Assembly: GCA_014380605.1 (NCBI GenBank)
Contig: JACMJO010000201.1
Coordinates: 1-5,032, forward strand
Length of the DNA stretch: 5,032 nucleotides
Source of the DNA: Fimbriimonadaceae bacterium
Lineage (GTDB): Bacteria; Armatimonadota; Fimbriimonadia; Fimbriimonadales; Fimbriimonadaceae
Direction: 5' to 3'
Shown here: one piece after another, positions 1 to 5,001 of the stretch
Position numbering within the stretch: position 1 is the first letter of the stretch
Layout of the letters: the number at the start of each line of letters is the position of its first letter
Translations under genes and position numbers: made by a program
Notes under the pieces: model-generated
The model's input: only the letters and a program-made list of their open reading frames with translations
Database searches by the model: none
What the model was told of the DNA's origin: nothing

Positions 1-1205
1 AGCGTCGCCATTCCGGCTTCGCTCTTGATGAAGTCCTTGATCTTCCCCACCAGGCTGATCCCCGCCACGCCGATATCCACCGTGTCGTCCGCCGGATAGT
101 ATTGTGACTTCGCCGTCCGAATCTGCGCGGCACAAAACGCTTGGCTCTTCAGCCCCGCTCGCTGGAACGCCGCGATCAGGCGCTTGTCCTCGATGATCCG
201 CCGATTCGCGTCAGGGCCATAGGCTTCAAATCCCGTTTGCCAGTTCAGCGCTACCAAAACGCCCGGCCCTGAAACATCCAGGCCGAATTTCCGAAAGTCC
301 CTCTGGAAACCCTCCGGGTCCTTAGCCTTGTAGTCCAAAAGCATCTTGCCCAATGAGCCAGCGCCATCTTTCAGCGACGCGAACTGGATAAACCCGACCG
401 ACACATAGCCCGTGTCGTAGGTGTTCACCGAGTCGAACCCTCCCTCCAAAATCGAGACCGCCTTCATCACCCGCGACTCGCTCGGAGTGACCCCCGCCAG
501 CTTTATCAGGGCGTCCACCTCTTTCTCCGGCAATGAACTCACCCGCTTCCCCGCCGAGATGATGCCCTGATCGAAACGGTAGTACGGGTAGCGAGGCCGC
601 ATCTTGGTGTTGTCCTGATAGGTCAGCTCGGTGCCGTCGTCGAACTTGATCCGGTGCTCCATCGGCACCACCGCTTCAGCGAACATGGGAGGGTCGCCGG
701 GCGGAGGATTCTGAACCGTTGCGCTCCCCACCGTCGTTGTGAATACCTGCCCGACAAATGCGGTCATATCCTCCGGCATCGACCCAGGGAACGGCGGCTC
801 TTGGGTGGGAACAGAAGAGTCTGGCGTCGTAGGCACCACGCCGACTACCATCGAATTCGCCGCCAAAGCCACCTGTCCGGCCTGCCAACGATCGTAATCG
901 AACTTCGCCCCGATCCAGGCGTCCCAGGCCTTGTCGCGCTCTTCCTTCCCGGTGATATCCGAGGTCGGCTTCATCGCCACTCCCCGCGCCTTGTTGAAAT
1001 TCCAGAGCCAAGTGGACCCCGCCACCGTCAGCCGAACCTGCCAAAGCCCCGCCGCCTTGTAGTTCTTGGGCGGGCTCATGGTGTAGCGGCCAGGGGTGGA
1101 CCAATAGCGCACCACCGCGCTCTTCTCTTCTGTCGAAAAAGCCAAAGGCGGATTCTGAATCGCCGCCGCGATCGCCCCCAGAGCAAGTGACGTTAACAGC
1201 ATCAT
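1..1205 (-). CDS. Exported protein with lysozyme-like motif (C-terminus cut by window edge)
   Basis: The frame is open from ATG 1205 to the left edge: 401 codons with no stop, so the C-terminus is missing. I chose ATG 1205 because GGAG lies 6 nt upstream; ATG 1202 is a second possibility, and in-frame ATG 1226 has no ribosome site. Residues 1-17 are hydrophobic and signal-like (MMLLTSLALGAIAAAIQ) but lack a basic N-terminus, so export is likely, not certain. Residues 60-110 are Trp-rich, and 124-175 are a Pro/Thr/Ser-rich linker. Residues 228-370 hold the best motif: Glu254 in LEGGFDSVNTYDTG, then SVGFIQF (268-274). A Glu followed by an NTYDxG...SxGxxQF stretch resembles lysozyme or transglycosylase-type peptidoglycan hydrolases, with Glu254 as candidate catalytic acid. 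This is from motif memory only. The gene is surely coding (balanced composition, long frame); its enzymatic role is tentative. It diverges from the small gene at 1458. Confidence 0.8.
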   Translation of the reverse strand, partial: MMLLTSLALGAIAAAIQNPPLAFSTEEKSAVVRYWSTPGRYTMSPPKNYKAAGLWQVRLTVAGSTWLWNFNKARGVAMKPTSDITGKEERDKAWDAWIGAKFDYDRWQAGQVALAANSMVVGVVPTTPDSSVPTQEPPFPGSMPEDMTAFVGQVFTTTVGSATVQNPPPGDPPMFAEAVVPMEHRIKFDDGTELTYQDNTKMRPRYPYYRFDQGIISAGKRVSSLPEKEVDALIKLAGVTPSESRVMKAVSILEGGFDSVNTYDTGYVSVGFIQFASLKDGAGSLGKMLLDYKAKDPEGFQRDFRKFGLDVSGPGVLVALNWQTGFEAYGPDANRRIIEDKRLIAAFQRAGLKSQAFCAAQIRTAKSQYYPADDTVDIGVAGISLVGKIKDFIKSEAGMAT

Positions 1206-1211
1206 GCCAAT

Positions 1212-1215
1212 CTCC
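1212..1215 (-). promoter_or_regulatory. Ribosome binding site of the lysozyme-like gene
   Basis: On the minus strand GGAG is followed by a 6-nt spacer (ATTGGC) and ATG at 1205. This decides the start in favour of 1205 over in-frame ATG 1226, which has no such site. Confidence 0.6.
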
Positions 1216-1272
1216 GCGCCATCCATAGCGCAACTTGTATCTTATCTCAAGAAAACAGTCCCTTCCCCCCTT

Positions 1273-1349
1273 GTCGTTTGTCGTTTGTCGTTTGTCGTTT
1301 GTCGTTGGTCGTTGGTCGTTGGTCGTTGGTCGTTGGTCGTTGGTCGTTG
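1273..1349. repeat. Heptanucleotide tandem array, 11 units
   Basis: Four perfect GTCGTTT units (1273-1300) are followed by seven perfect GTCGTTG units (1301-1349). Degenerate remains follow: GTCG, GTCGTCA, then ATTCGTCGTTC at 1360-1370. The array lies in the 252-bp divergent intergenic region, 67 bp from the start of the minus-strand gene and 108 bp from that of the plus-strand small gene. A period of 7 is not a codon multiple, so translated frames through it are artefacts. It resembles the short heptad tandem repeats known from cyanobacteria in type only; it has no spacers and is not a CRISPR. The clean switch from T to G at the seventh base suggests expansion by slippage from one variant unit. 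Confidence 0.95.
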
Positions 1350-1432
1350 GTCGGTCGTCATTCGTCGTTCATCCGTTTTGTCGATGTCCCTCGTCCGTCC
1401 GCCCTCTCCCCTCCGCCCTGATTCGCCCCTAT

Positions 1433-1444
1433 ACGGAAATCCGT
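1433..1444. promoter_or_regulatory. Short dyad upstream of the first small gene
   Basis: ACGGA-AA-TCCGT is a perfect 5-bp dyad ending 13 bp before ATG 1458 and just after a TATAC stretch. Its position would suit an operator or a -10 region overlap, but no matching dyad is seen before the paralogue at 2839, so the call is weak. Confidence 0.25.
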
Positions 1445-1457
1445 CGTTCACTAATCT

Positions 1458-1640
1458 ATGCTTTCAGAAATCGAGGAACGGTCGGAAAAACTGCGGAGGG
1501 CCCTCATTTCAATTGAAAATAGATTGATTGGCAATGCCAGCGGCGATCGCTCTGGCTTAGAAGAACTCATGCGCTACCTTCGAACCGAGCTGTCGAAATT
1601 GGAGTCGATGCGAACCTCCCAGTGGAGTCCCCGAAGCTAG
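1458..1640 (+). CDS. 60-aa helical protein, paralogue A (unknown function)
   Basis: I do not recognise the family. The protein is small, charged and probably a two-helix hairpin: helix 1 about residues 2-24 (LSEIEERSEKLRRALI...), a Gly/Ser/Asp loop at 25-32 (GNASGDRS), and helix 2 about 33-52 (GLEELMRYLRTELSKLE), then a basic, Pro-containing tail. There is no signal peptide or membrane segment. The coding case comes from comparison with the gene at 2839: same length, 39/60 identical residues, substitutions mostly at third positions or conservative (E/D, L/I, Y/F, I/L, K kept). An in-frame TAA at 1452-1454 fixes ATG 1458 as the start, yet no Shine-Dalgarno precedes it. CGTCGTTC lies 8 nt upstream, as in the paralogue. 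The gene ends 1 bp from the end of the convergent YihY/BrkB gene. Confidence 0.8.
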   Translation: MLSEIEERSEKLRRALISIENRLIGNASGDRSGLEELMRYLRTELSKLESMRTSQWSPRS

Positions 1641-1641
1641 C

Positions 1642-2508
1642 TCAGGACGCAGTCGCCCGGCTGCCAAACTTCTCCGAGAACGCCTTCGTGAGTTCAGCCC
1701 CAAAAAAGAGGATCTGGGAAGAGTAGTACACCCACAGCAGGATCACCAAAAGAGAACCCGCCGCCCCGTAAGAGCTTGCCATCCCCGATCGACCAATGTA
1801 GAGTCCGATCAGGATTTTGCCCAAAGCGAAGAGCAGAGCAGTAACAAATCCCCCGAACCAACAGTCACGCCACGAAATAGGTGTATCTGGCAATAGCTTA
1901 AACAGCGCGGTAAAAAGAACCGTCACCACCCCAATCGAAACCAACAAATCGGCAACCAGAAGCAGGCCGCTCCAAGATTCGGCTTCACCCCCGATCAGGG
2001 TCGTCATGGATGATAATCCCGCGCTGATCAACAGCGAAACCAAGAGCAAAAAGCATGTCCCCATCACCATCGTCAGAGACAAAAACCGATCCTTGATCAG
2101 CTTCAGAAAGCCGCCCTTAGCCTTGGGCTCCACATCCCAAATCTGGTTCATCGCCGCCTGCAACTGGCCGAAAACCCCCGATGCGCCCAGCACCAAAGTT
2201 GCGATCCCGATTACGGTCGCCAAAACGCCGGACGACTTATTCGCCGCGCCCTGGATCATGCCTTCAACGCCCTTGGCAGCATCTGGGCCAATCATTTGGC
2301 TGATCTGATGGGCGATCTGTCCCCGCGCCGCTTCTTCGCCAAAGACCATCCCCGCCACCGCGATCGCGATGATCAGCAGTGGAGCAAGGGAGAAAACCGT
2401 GTAGTAGGCCAGCGCAGCCCCCAGTACCGGCGTCTGATCCTCCCTCCAAGCGGCAAAGGCAGCTTTGAACAGGTCCAGATATTTCGGTTTAAGTTCTGAG
2501 TTCGCCAC
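1642..2508 (-). CDS. YihY/BrkB family inner membrane protein
   Basis: The complete 288-aa product fits the YihY/virulence factor BrkB family, whose usual length is near 300. These are polytopic inner-membrane proteins of unsettled function; an old RNase BN label for the E. coli member was an error. I see six hydrophobic segments, roughly residues 32-54, 95-116, 141-166, 181-203, 216-238 and 247-269. Family-like motifs are AALAYYTVFSLAPLL (31-45), NQIWDV (121-126), LPDTPISWRD (206-215), and the C-terminal GLYIGR...YGAAGSLLVILLWVYY region, ending in FFGAELTKAF. The start is GTG 2508: an in-frame TAA lies just upstream, and no nearby ATG would keep the first membrane segment. No good ribosome site precedes it; a GGAAGGA lies about 21 nt upstream, too far. 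CGTCGT sits 11 nt before the start. It is transcribed alone and flanked by the two paralogous small genes. Confidence 0.95.
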   Translation of the reverse strand: MANSELKPKYLDLFKAAFAAWREDQTPVLGAALAYYTVFSLAPLLIIAIAVAGMVFGEEAARGQIAHQISQMIGPDAAKGVEGMIQGAANKSSGVLATVIGIATLVLGASGVFGQLQAAMNQIWDVEPKAKGGFLKLIKDRFLSLTMVMGTCFLLLVSLLISAGLSSMTTLIGGEAESWSGLLLVADLLVSIGVVTVLFTALFKLLPDTPISWRDCWFGGFVTALLFALGKILIGLYIGRSGMASSYGAAGSLLVILLWVYYSSQILFFGAELTKAFSEKFGSRATAS

Positions 2509-2838
2509 GGGTTAATGAGACGACGGAATTCCTTCCTCCAGACACGCAGTGCAATGCCCAATTTGCCATCCGCTAACCGCTAACCGCAGCGATCCGCCCC
2601 GCCTCCCCCGAACCGTGCTTCTTCTCAAGCCGAGCCTTCTCCAGTACAGCCGCATTGTTCAGCTCCCCACAACCCGAGCCCCCTTGCCCCACCGCAATCC
2701 CGGCAAACGAGAGACCCCAGCCCAAAAAACGAACCTCGGGAGCCCGCTCATCGGCCCAGTATAGTGCCCGTCGGTCTCGGGCAACCCACTTCCGTGACGT
2801 GGTTCGGCAATGTCCCGCGATTCGTCGTTCTGAAGGCT
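2509..2838. other. Divergent intergenic region between YihY/BrkB and small gene B
   Basis: No gene is convincing in these 330 bp. They hold two tandem CCGCTAA heptads plus CCGC (2570-2587) and a TATAGT at 2760-2765 without a matching -35. The minus strand has a stop-free frame ending at TAG 2573-2575. It reads fairly protein-like near its end (GCGELNNAAVLEKARLEKK), but it has no ATG and runs antisense into the small gene; GTG 2692 would give only 39 aa. It may be decayed coding sequence. Confidence 0.4.
2820..2830 (+). promoter_or_regulatory. ATTCGTCGTTC motif 8 nt before small gene B
   Basis: ATTCGTCGTTC ends exactly 8 nt before ATG 2839. The same position before ATG 1458 carries ATCCGTCGTTC (1439-1449, 10 of 11 identical), and an exact copy sits at the tail of the heptad array (1360-1370). 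Conserved spacing in two otherwise diverged upstream regions suggests a functional site or a retained duplication footprint. Its role is unknown. Confidence 0.45.
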
Positions 2839-3021
2839 ATGTTGTCAGAGATTGATGAACGTTCCGAAAAACTCCGACGGGCCCTGATTTCCACTCAGAG
2901 TCGCCTGCTTGGCAACGTTGGCCGCGAACGCTCGGGCTTGGAAGAGATCATGCGCTTCTTGCGAAATGAGCTATCGAAGGTAGAAGCCAAGCGGATTTCG
3001 CCCCGGACCCTTCGCGGGTAA
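2839..3021 (+). CDS. 60-aa helical protein, paralogue B (unknown function)
   Basis: This is the paralogue of the gene at 1458: equal length (60 aa) and 39/60 identical. The best conserved blocks are MLSEI, ERSEKLRRALIS (7-18), RSGLEE (31-36), and ELSK (44-47). The predicted layout is the same helical hairpin with a loop near residues 25-31 and a basic tail. The frame stays open upstream to ATG 2764, but similarity to copy A begins at ATG 2839 and copy A has a stop just before its ATG, so 2839 is preferred. GAAGG precedes the start by only 2 nt, too close for a normal ribosome site. Many codons differ only at the third base (for example GAA/GAG, ATC/ATT, CGG/CGT), showing selection on protein sequence. 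It diverges from YihY/BrkB and converges on the gene at 3050-3304. Confidence 0.8.
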   Translation: MLSEIDERSEKLRRALISTQSRLLGNVGRERSGLEEIMRFLRNELSKVEAKRISPRTLRG

Positions 3022-3049
3022 GAGGTTGGGGATCGGCCAGCGAGGCGAT

Positions 3050-3304
3050 TCAGGCCACTTGGTTAGTCGGCACAGCCATCCGCCAGTCGTCGTAGTGCAT
3101 GGCAGAGTCGGACTGCGTCATAGAGCCGATCTCGATGAGGTGCTTGACCAGTTCCAGCGAAACCCGCCCCGGCGAGGCATCCGTAGCGTCCTTAAAAATG
3201 AACGCGTTCGCCAAGTTGTGGTGAAAAACCCTCACCGCATAACCCCGACCCAGCAGATTCATCACCCGATCGGATTCCCGTTCGTTGTAATCGCCTCTGT
3301 CCAT
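3050..3304 (-). CDS. Hypothetical 84-aa protein
   Basis: I do not recognise this protein. It is soluble-looking, with an acidic/basic start (MDRGDYNERESDR), a central hydrophobic stretch (GYAVRVFHHNLANAFIF, residues 21-37), a probable helix around SLELVKHLIEIG (49-60), and a C-terminal HYDDWRMAVP stretch (70-79). An in-frame TAA lies 18 nt before ATG 3304, so this is the first available start; the upstream GGACT is a weak ribosome site. Composition is more natural than that of the overlapping plus-strand frame (rich in Arg, His and Pro), which is why I favour the minus strand. It faces small gene B tail to tail with a 28-bp gap. No promoter is evident, but a minus-strand terminator-like hairpin at 3421-3459 would insulate it from upstream transcription. 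Confidence 0.6.
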   Translation of the reverse strand: MDRGDYNERESDRVMNLLGRGYAVRVFHHNLANAFIFKDATDASPGRVSLELVKHLIEIGSMTQSDSAMHYDDWRMAVPTNQVA

Positions 3305-3420
3305 AGTCCAATCTTCGGCTTACTTCCTACCGGGGTTAGGTGGAGCCCCCTGCGTCATCAGAAACACCGACAATTGATTATTGGGACCACGGGCTCATTG
3401 AGAGATCCAAGCTGAGGCGC

Positions 3421-3459
3421 CAATAAAAATGCCGCCAGAAGCAGCGGGCAACGGCGGCA
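3421..3459 (-). terminator. Terminator-like hairpin reading leftward
   Basis: On the minus strand TGCCGCC (3459-3453) pairs with GGCGGCA (3436-3430) across a 16-nt loop and is followed at once by TTTTTATTG. A GC-rich stem plus U-tract fits an intrinsic terminator. No intact minus-strand gene ends nearby: the next one upstream stops at 4190, so it would end read-through or an unannotated transcript. Confidence 0.5.
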
Positions 3460-3557
3460 GACTCAGTTAAGAGTCGCCTTCTTAGACTCCAAGGCTAAGA
3501 CTCCACGTCGAACGTGCCCAGGACGCCAAAGAATCTTTCATACCTTGGCCCCCTAGC
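3460..3557. other. Noncoding stretch left of the REPIN/RAYT remnant
   Basis: I see no gene here. A small hairpin (TCTTAG / CTAAGA around 3480-3500) and a repeated AGACTCC are the only structures. On the minus strand an ATG near 3538 gives just 19 codons, and nothing supports it. Confidence 0.4.
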
Positions 3558-3622
3558 CTTCTGTTGCTTCAGGACGGTCATCTAGTCGACCATTGGCCCT
3601 CCACAAGCTCCAGTCCTGAGGC
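3558..3622. repeat. Left REPIN-like hairpin unit
   Basis: GCTTCAGGAC (3566-3575) pairs with GTCCTGAGGC (3613-3622), ten positions with one G-T wobble, around a 37-nt loop containing a smaller GGTC/GACC stem. Two short repeats in inverted orientation are the REPIN design. The whole unit realigns, reverse-complemented, with 4012-4074. Confidence 0.65.
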
Positions 3623-3680
3623 CAGTCAACCCACTCTCTTGCCCCCAGGGACGATCCTTCCACAAGCCTTTGCCACCCAA

Positions 3681-3698
3681 AACCCAGTCCTGAGGCTA
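3681..3698. repeat. Single REP-like repeat before the RAYT remnant
   Basis: AACCCAGTCCTGAGGCTA is the exact reverse complement of 4010-4027 on the other side of the transposase remnant. It also parallels 3601-3633 as a direct repeat: both run CCACAAGC ... CCAGTCCTGAGGC ... TCAACCC, the second copy (3660-3707) carrying extra bases between the blocks. This copy lies 22 bp before the transposase start. Confidence 0.75.
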
Positions 3699-3720
3699 AC
3701 TCAACCCGCTAAAATGCGCC

Positions 3721-3998
3721 GTGGCACGCCAACGCCATTGGGTGAACCGTGGAGCAGGAGGCGACTGCGTCTTCCTCACCACTACCGTCCTCGATTTTGT
3801 CCACGCTTTTGAGAAAGACCAAGTCCGCACGGCCGTCCCAAAGCAATCCTGCGCGAATCCAAGCGCTCCGGGATAGCTCTGCATGCCTTTGTGTCCACGC
3901 CGGTGGATTACCGATGGTCCAGTGCAAAGATGTGGGAAGATGGAAGGTGGGAAGAGGAACGTGGGCTGGTCTATGAACCAAACGACTTATCAACCTGA
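3721..3998 (+). pseudogene. REP-associated (RAYT, IS200-like Y1) transposase, frameshifted and internally deleted
   Basis: From GTG 3721 the frame reads MARQRHWVNRGAGGDCVFLT and continues TTVLDFVHAFEKDQVRTAV to 3837, a typical N-terminal beta-strand and helix of RAYT transposases. A one-base loss near 3838 then shifts the frame; the original frame stops at TAG 3874-3876. In the next frame the protein resumes at 3840 (KAILRESKRSGIALHAFV) and jumps directly to STPVDYRWSSAKMWEDGRWE, the family C-terminus, ending at TGA 3996-3998. About 91 residues remain, whereas RAYTs are usually well over 150. The missing middle would carry the HUH metal-binding motif and the catalytic tyrosine, so this copy cannot be active. 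Flanking REP-like repeats support the assignment. Frames on the minus strand here are shadows. The family call is from remembered motifs, not an alignment. Confidence 0.8.
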
Positions 3999-4009
3999 GC
4001 TCTCGGTGA

Positions 4010-4074
4010 TAGCCTCAGGACTGGGTTGGTTCCATGGCCCAAAATCGGCGAGGACCGTCCTGAGGCAAAAGAAG
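4010..4074. repeat. Right REPIN-like hairpin unit
   Basis: GCCTCAGGAC (4012-4021) and GTCCTGAGGC (4057-4066) form a perfect 10-bp inverted pair with a 35-nt loop; inside it TGGG (4022-4025) can pair with CCCA (4038-4041). It begins 11 bp after the transposase stop. Reverse-complemented it aligns with the left unit, 20/22 identical over the outer end. Confidence 0.75.
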
Positions 4075-4100
4075 TCTCGTCAATCACCTTCTATTTTATT

Positions 4101-4129
4101 CCTCAACAGCGAGGCACGAGTTGTTGAGG
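4101..4129. repeat. 8-bp stem hairpin downstream of the PEP-CTERM gene
   Basis: CCTCAACA (4101-4108) pairs perfectly with TGTTGAGG (4122-4129) over a 13-nt loop. It lies 60 bp beyond the stop of the minus-strand PEP-CTERM gene. Read in that direction it is followed by AATAAAATAG, not a T-tract, so it is not a standard intrinsic terminator but could mark or protect the 3' end of the transcript. The rest of 4075-4189 shows no gene. Confidence 0.5.
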
Positions 4130-4189
4130 GTGTCAGGTCTAAGCCCCACAACTCCTTCGTCACGGTTGAGGCACCAAAAAAGCAGTTGA

Positions 4190-4894
4190 TTACCGAACGG
4201 TTCGCTGTTTGCGCCGGGCCAATAGCAAACCGCCTAATGCAAGGGCACTTAGCGTTGCGGGTTCGGGTACGGCGGCGGTGGTTACGGTAAGTGTGGATGA
4301 CATCAGCCAACCCGCATCTCCCGGTGCGTCATCCATGATGTAAAGCTCCCAAATCCCGTTCGGATTCTCGCCATCGAAAACCGAGAAGAGGATATTCTCA
4401 AAGACTGGCGAGGGGGCAGGGCTCAGGAAAGGGTCGCCGGCGCCAGTGGCAGAAAACCGGTAAGAACCGTTGACGATGTTTCCACCGACGATCTGGCCCG
4501 CACCGTCGGGAAGGATGGGTGAAGCGGCTTCATCATCGAACGTGTAGGCGCCGTTCATATCGCCAAGCGAGCCCACATCCGAGAGGAAAACCAGGTTCGT
4601 TCCGCTTGGCGCGACGAGCATCATGTCCAGATCGCCACAGAAGCTGTGCTCTTCGCCAACACCGACGTCAACCGTGCTTGCCGCTGTTCCAAAGCTAAGT
4701 GTTATGTTGATATCGCTGGTGATCGTGCCCATGCCCGAGACCGTGAAGGAAATCGGATAAAGCCCTGCGCTGCCCGTAGCAGTTCCGCCTGTGCCCGCGC
4801 CCGGAATGCGGACGTCGGTTAGGTTTTCGAACCCCGTTTGGGCAAAGGCGCTAGCCATTGCGAGGGCGAAGAAGCACGTAAGAATTGTCCTCAT
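4190..4894 (-). CDS. Secreted P-domain protein with PEP-CTERM sorting signal
   Basis: The 234-aa product starts with a clear signal peptide, MRTILTCFFALAMASAFAQ, probably cut after AFA. Residues about 60-206 match a proprotein convertase P-domain (beta-sandwich): GDLDMMLVAPSGTNLVFLSD (87-106), YTFDDEA (117-123), and NPNGIWELYIMDD...GDAGWLMSSTLTV (178-204). The C-terminus is a PEP-CTERM signal: VPEP at 209-212, a hydrophobic stretch, then LLARRKQR. Such signals send proteins to exosortase for cell-surface or matrix delivery. No protease domain is present, although P-domains often follow subtilisin or metalloprotease domains, so this is probably a stand-alone surface module. The frame continues upstream to ATG 5008, but that would bury the signal peptide behind 38 residues; ATG 4894 is preferred, with a weak GGA 5 nt before it. 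The gene stands alone; no clear terminator follows. Confidence 0.9.
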   Translation of the reverse strand: MRTILTCFFALAMASAFAQTGFENLTDVRIPGAGTGGTATGSAGLYPISFTVSGMGTITSDINITLSFGTAASTVDVGVGEEHSFCGDLDMMLVAPSGTNLVFLSDVGSLGDMNGAYTFDDEAASPILPDGAGQIVGGNIVNGSYRFSATGAGDPFLSPAPSPVFENILFSVFDGENPNGIWELYIMDDAPGDAGWLMSSTLTVTTAAVPEPATLSALALGGLLLARRKQRTVR

Positions 4895-5001
4895 GATAGT
4901 CCGTAGTGCTTCAAGTGTATAGCAATAGGACTCGCAATAGTTACCAGGTTTTGACCGCCTTGCCTCCTCGACATATTGGTCCCGAATTACAAAATTGATG
5001 G

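Larger units (their letters stand above)
3558..4074 (+). mobile_element. Decayed RAYT element with flanking REPIN-like inverted repeats
   Basis: A broken IS200-like (REP-associated) transposase remnant at 3721-3998 is bordered by two short hairpin units that are inverted copies of each other: 3558-3622 (65 bp) and 4010-4074 (about 63 bp aligned). A further single repeat lies at 3681-3698. The outer 22 bp match 20/22 in inverted orientation (3558-3579 against 4053-4074). This is the layout known for RAYT genes, which sit among REP sequences that they probably mobilise. Boundaries are inferred from the repeats; no target duplication was identified. Confidence 0.65.

Noticed and set aside
654..1233. 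Long open frames on both strands inside the leftmost gene
   Set aside because: They are shifted frames of the 401-codon gene on the minus strand and have Arg/Gly- or Arg/His-rich, unnatural composition.
1273..1370. CRISPR array
   Set aside because: Units are 7 bp and contiguous with no spacers.
1204..1527. Plus- and minus-strand frames across the heptad array
   Set aside because: They translate the tandem repeat into periodic peptides (for example LVVGRWS repeats) and are artefacts of it.
1458..1640. Spo0E-like or antitoxin-like identity for the 60-aa paralogues
   Set aside because: The helical hairpin size is similar, but the SQELD-type motif of Spo0E is absent and no toxin partner is adjacent.
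1817..2499. Frames opposite or within the YihY/BrkB gene
   Set aside because: Shadows of a clearly recognised membrane protein.
3026..3415. 129-codon plus-strand frame opposite the 84-aa gene
   Set aside because: Rich in Arg, His and Pro with no recognisable features; the minus-strand product has more natural composition.
3709..3993. 94-codon minus-strand frame
   Set aside because: Antisense of the RAYT transposase remnant, whose plus-strand segments match a known family.
3883..4290. 135-codon plus-strand frame
   Set aside because: It crosses the transposase remnant out of frame, both arms of the right hairpin unit and the end of the PEP-CTERM gene.
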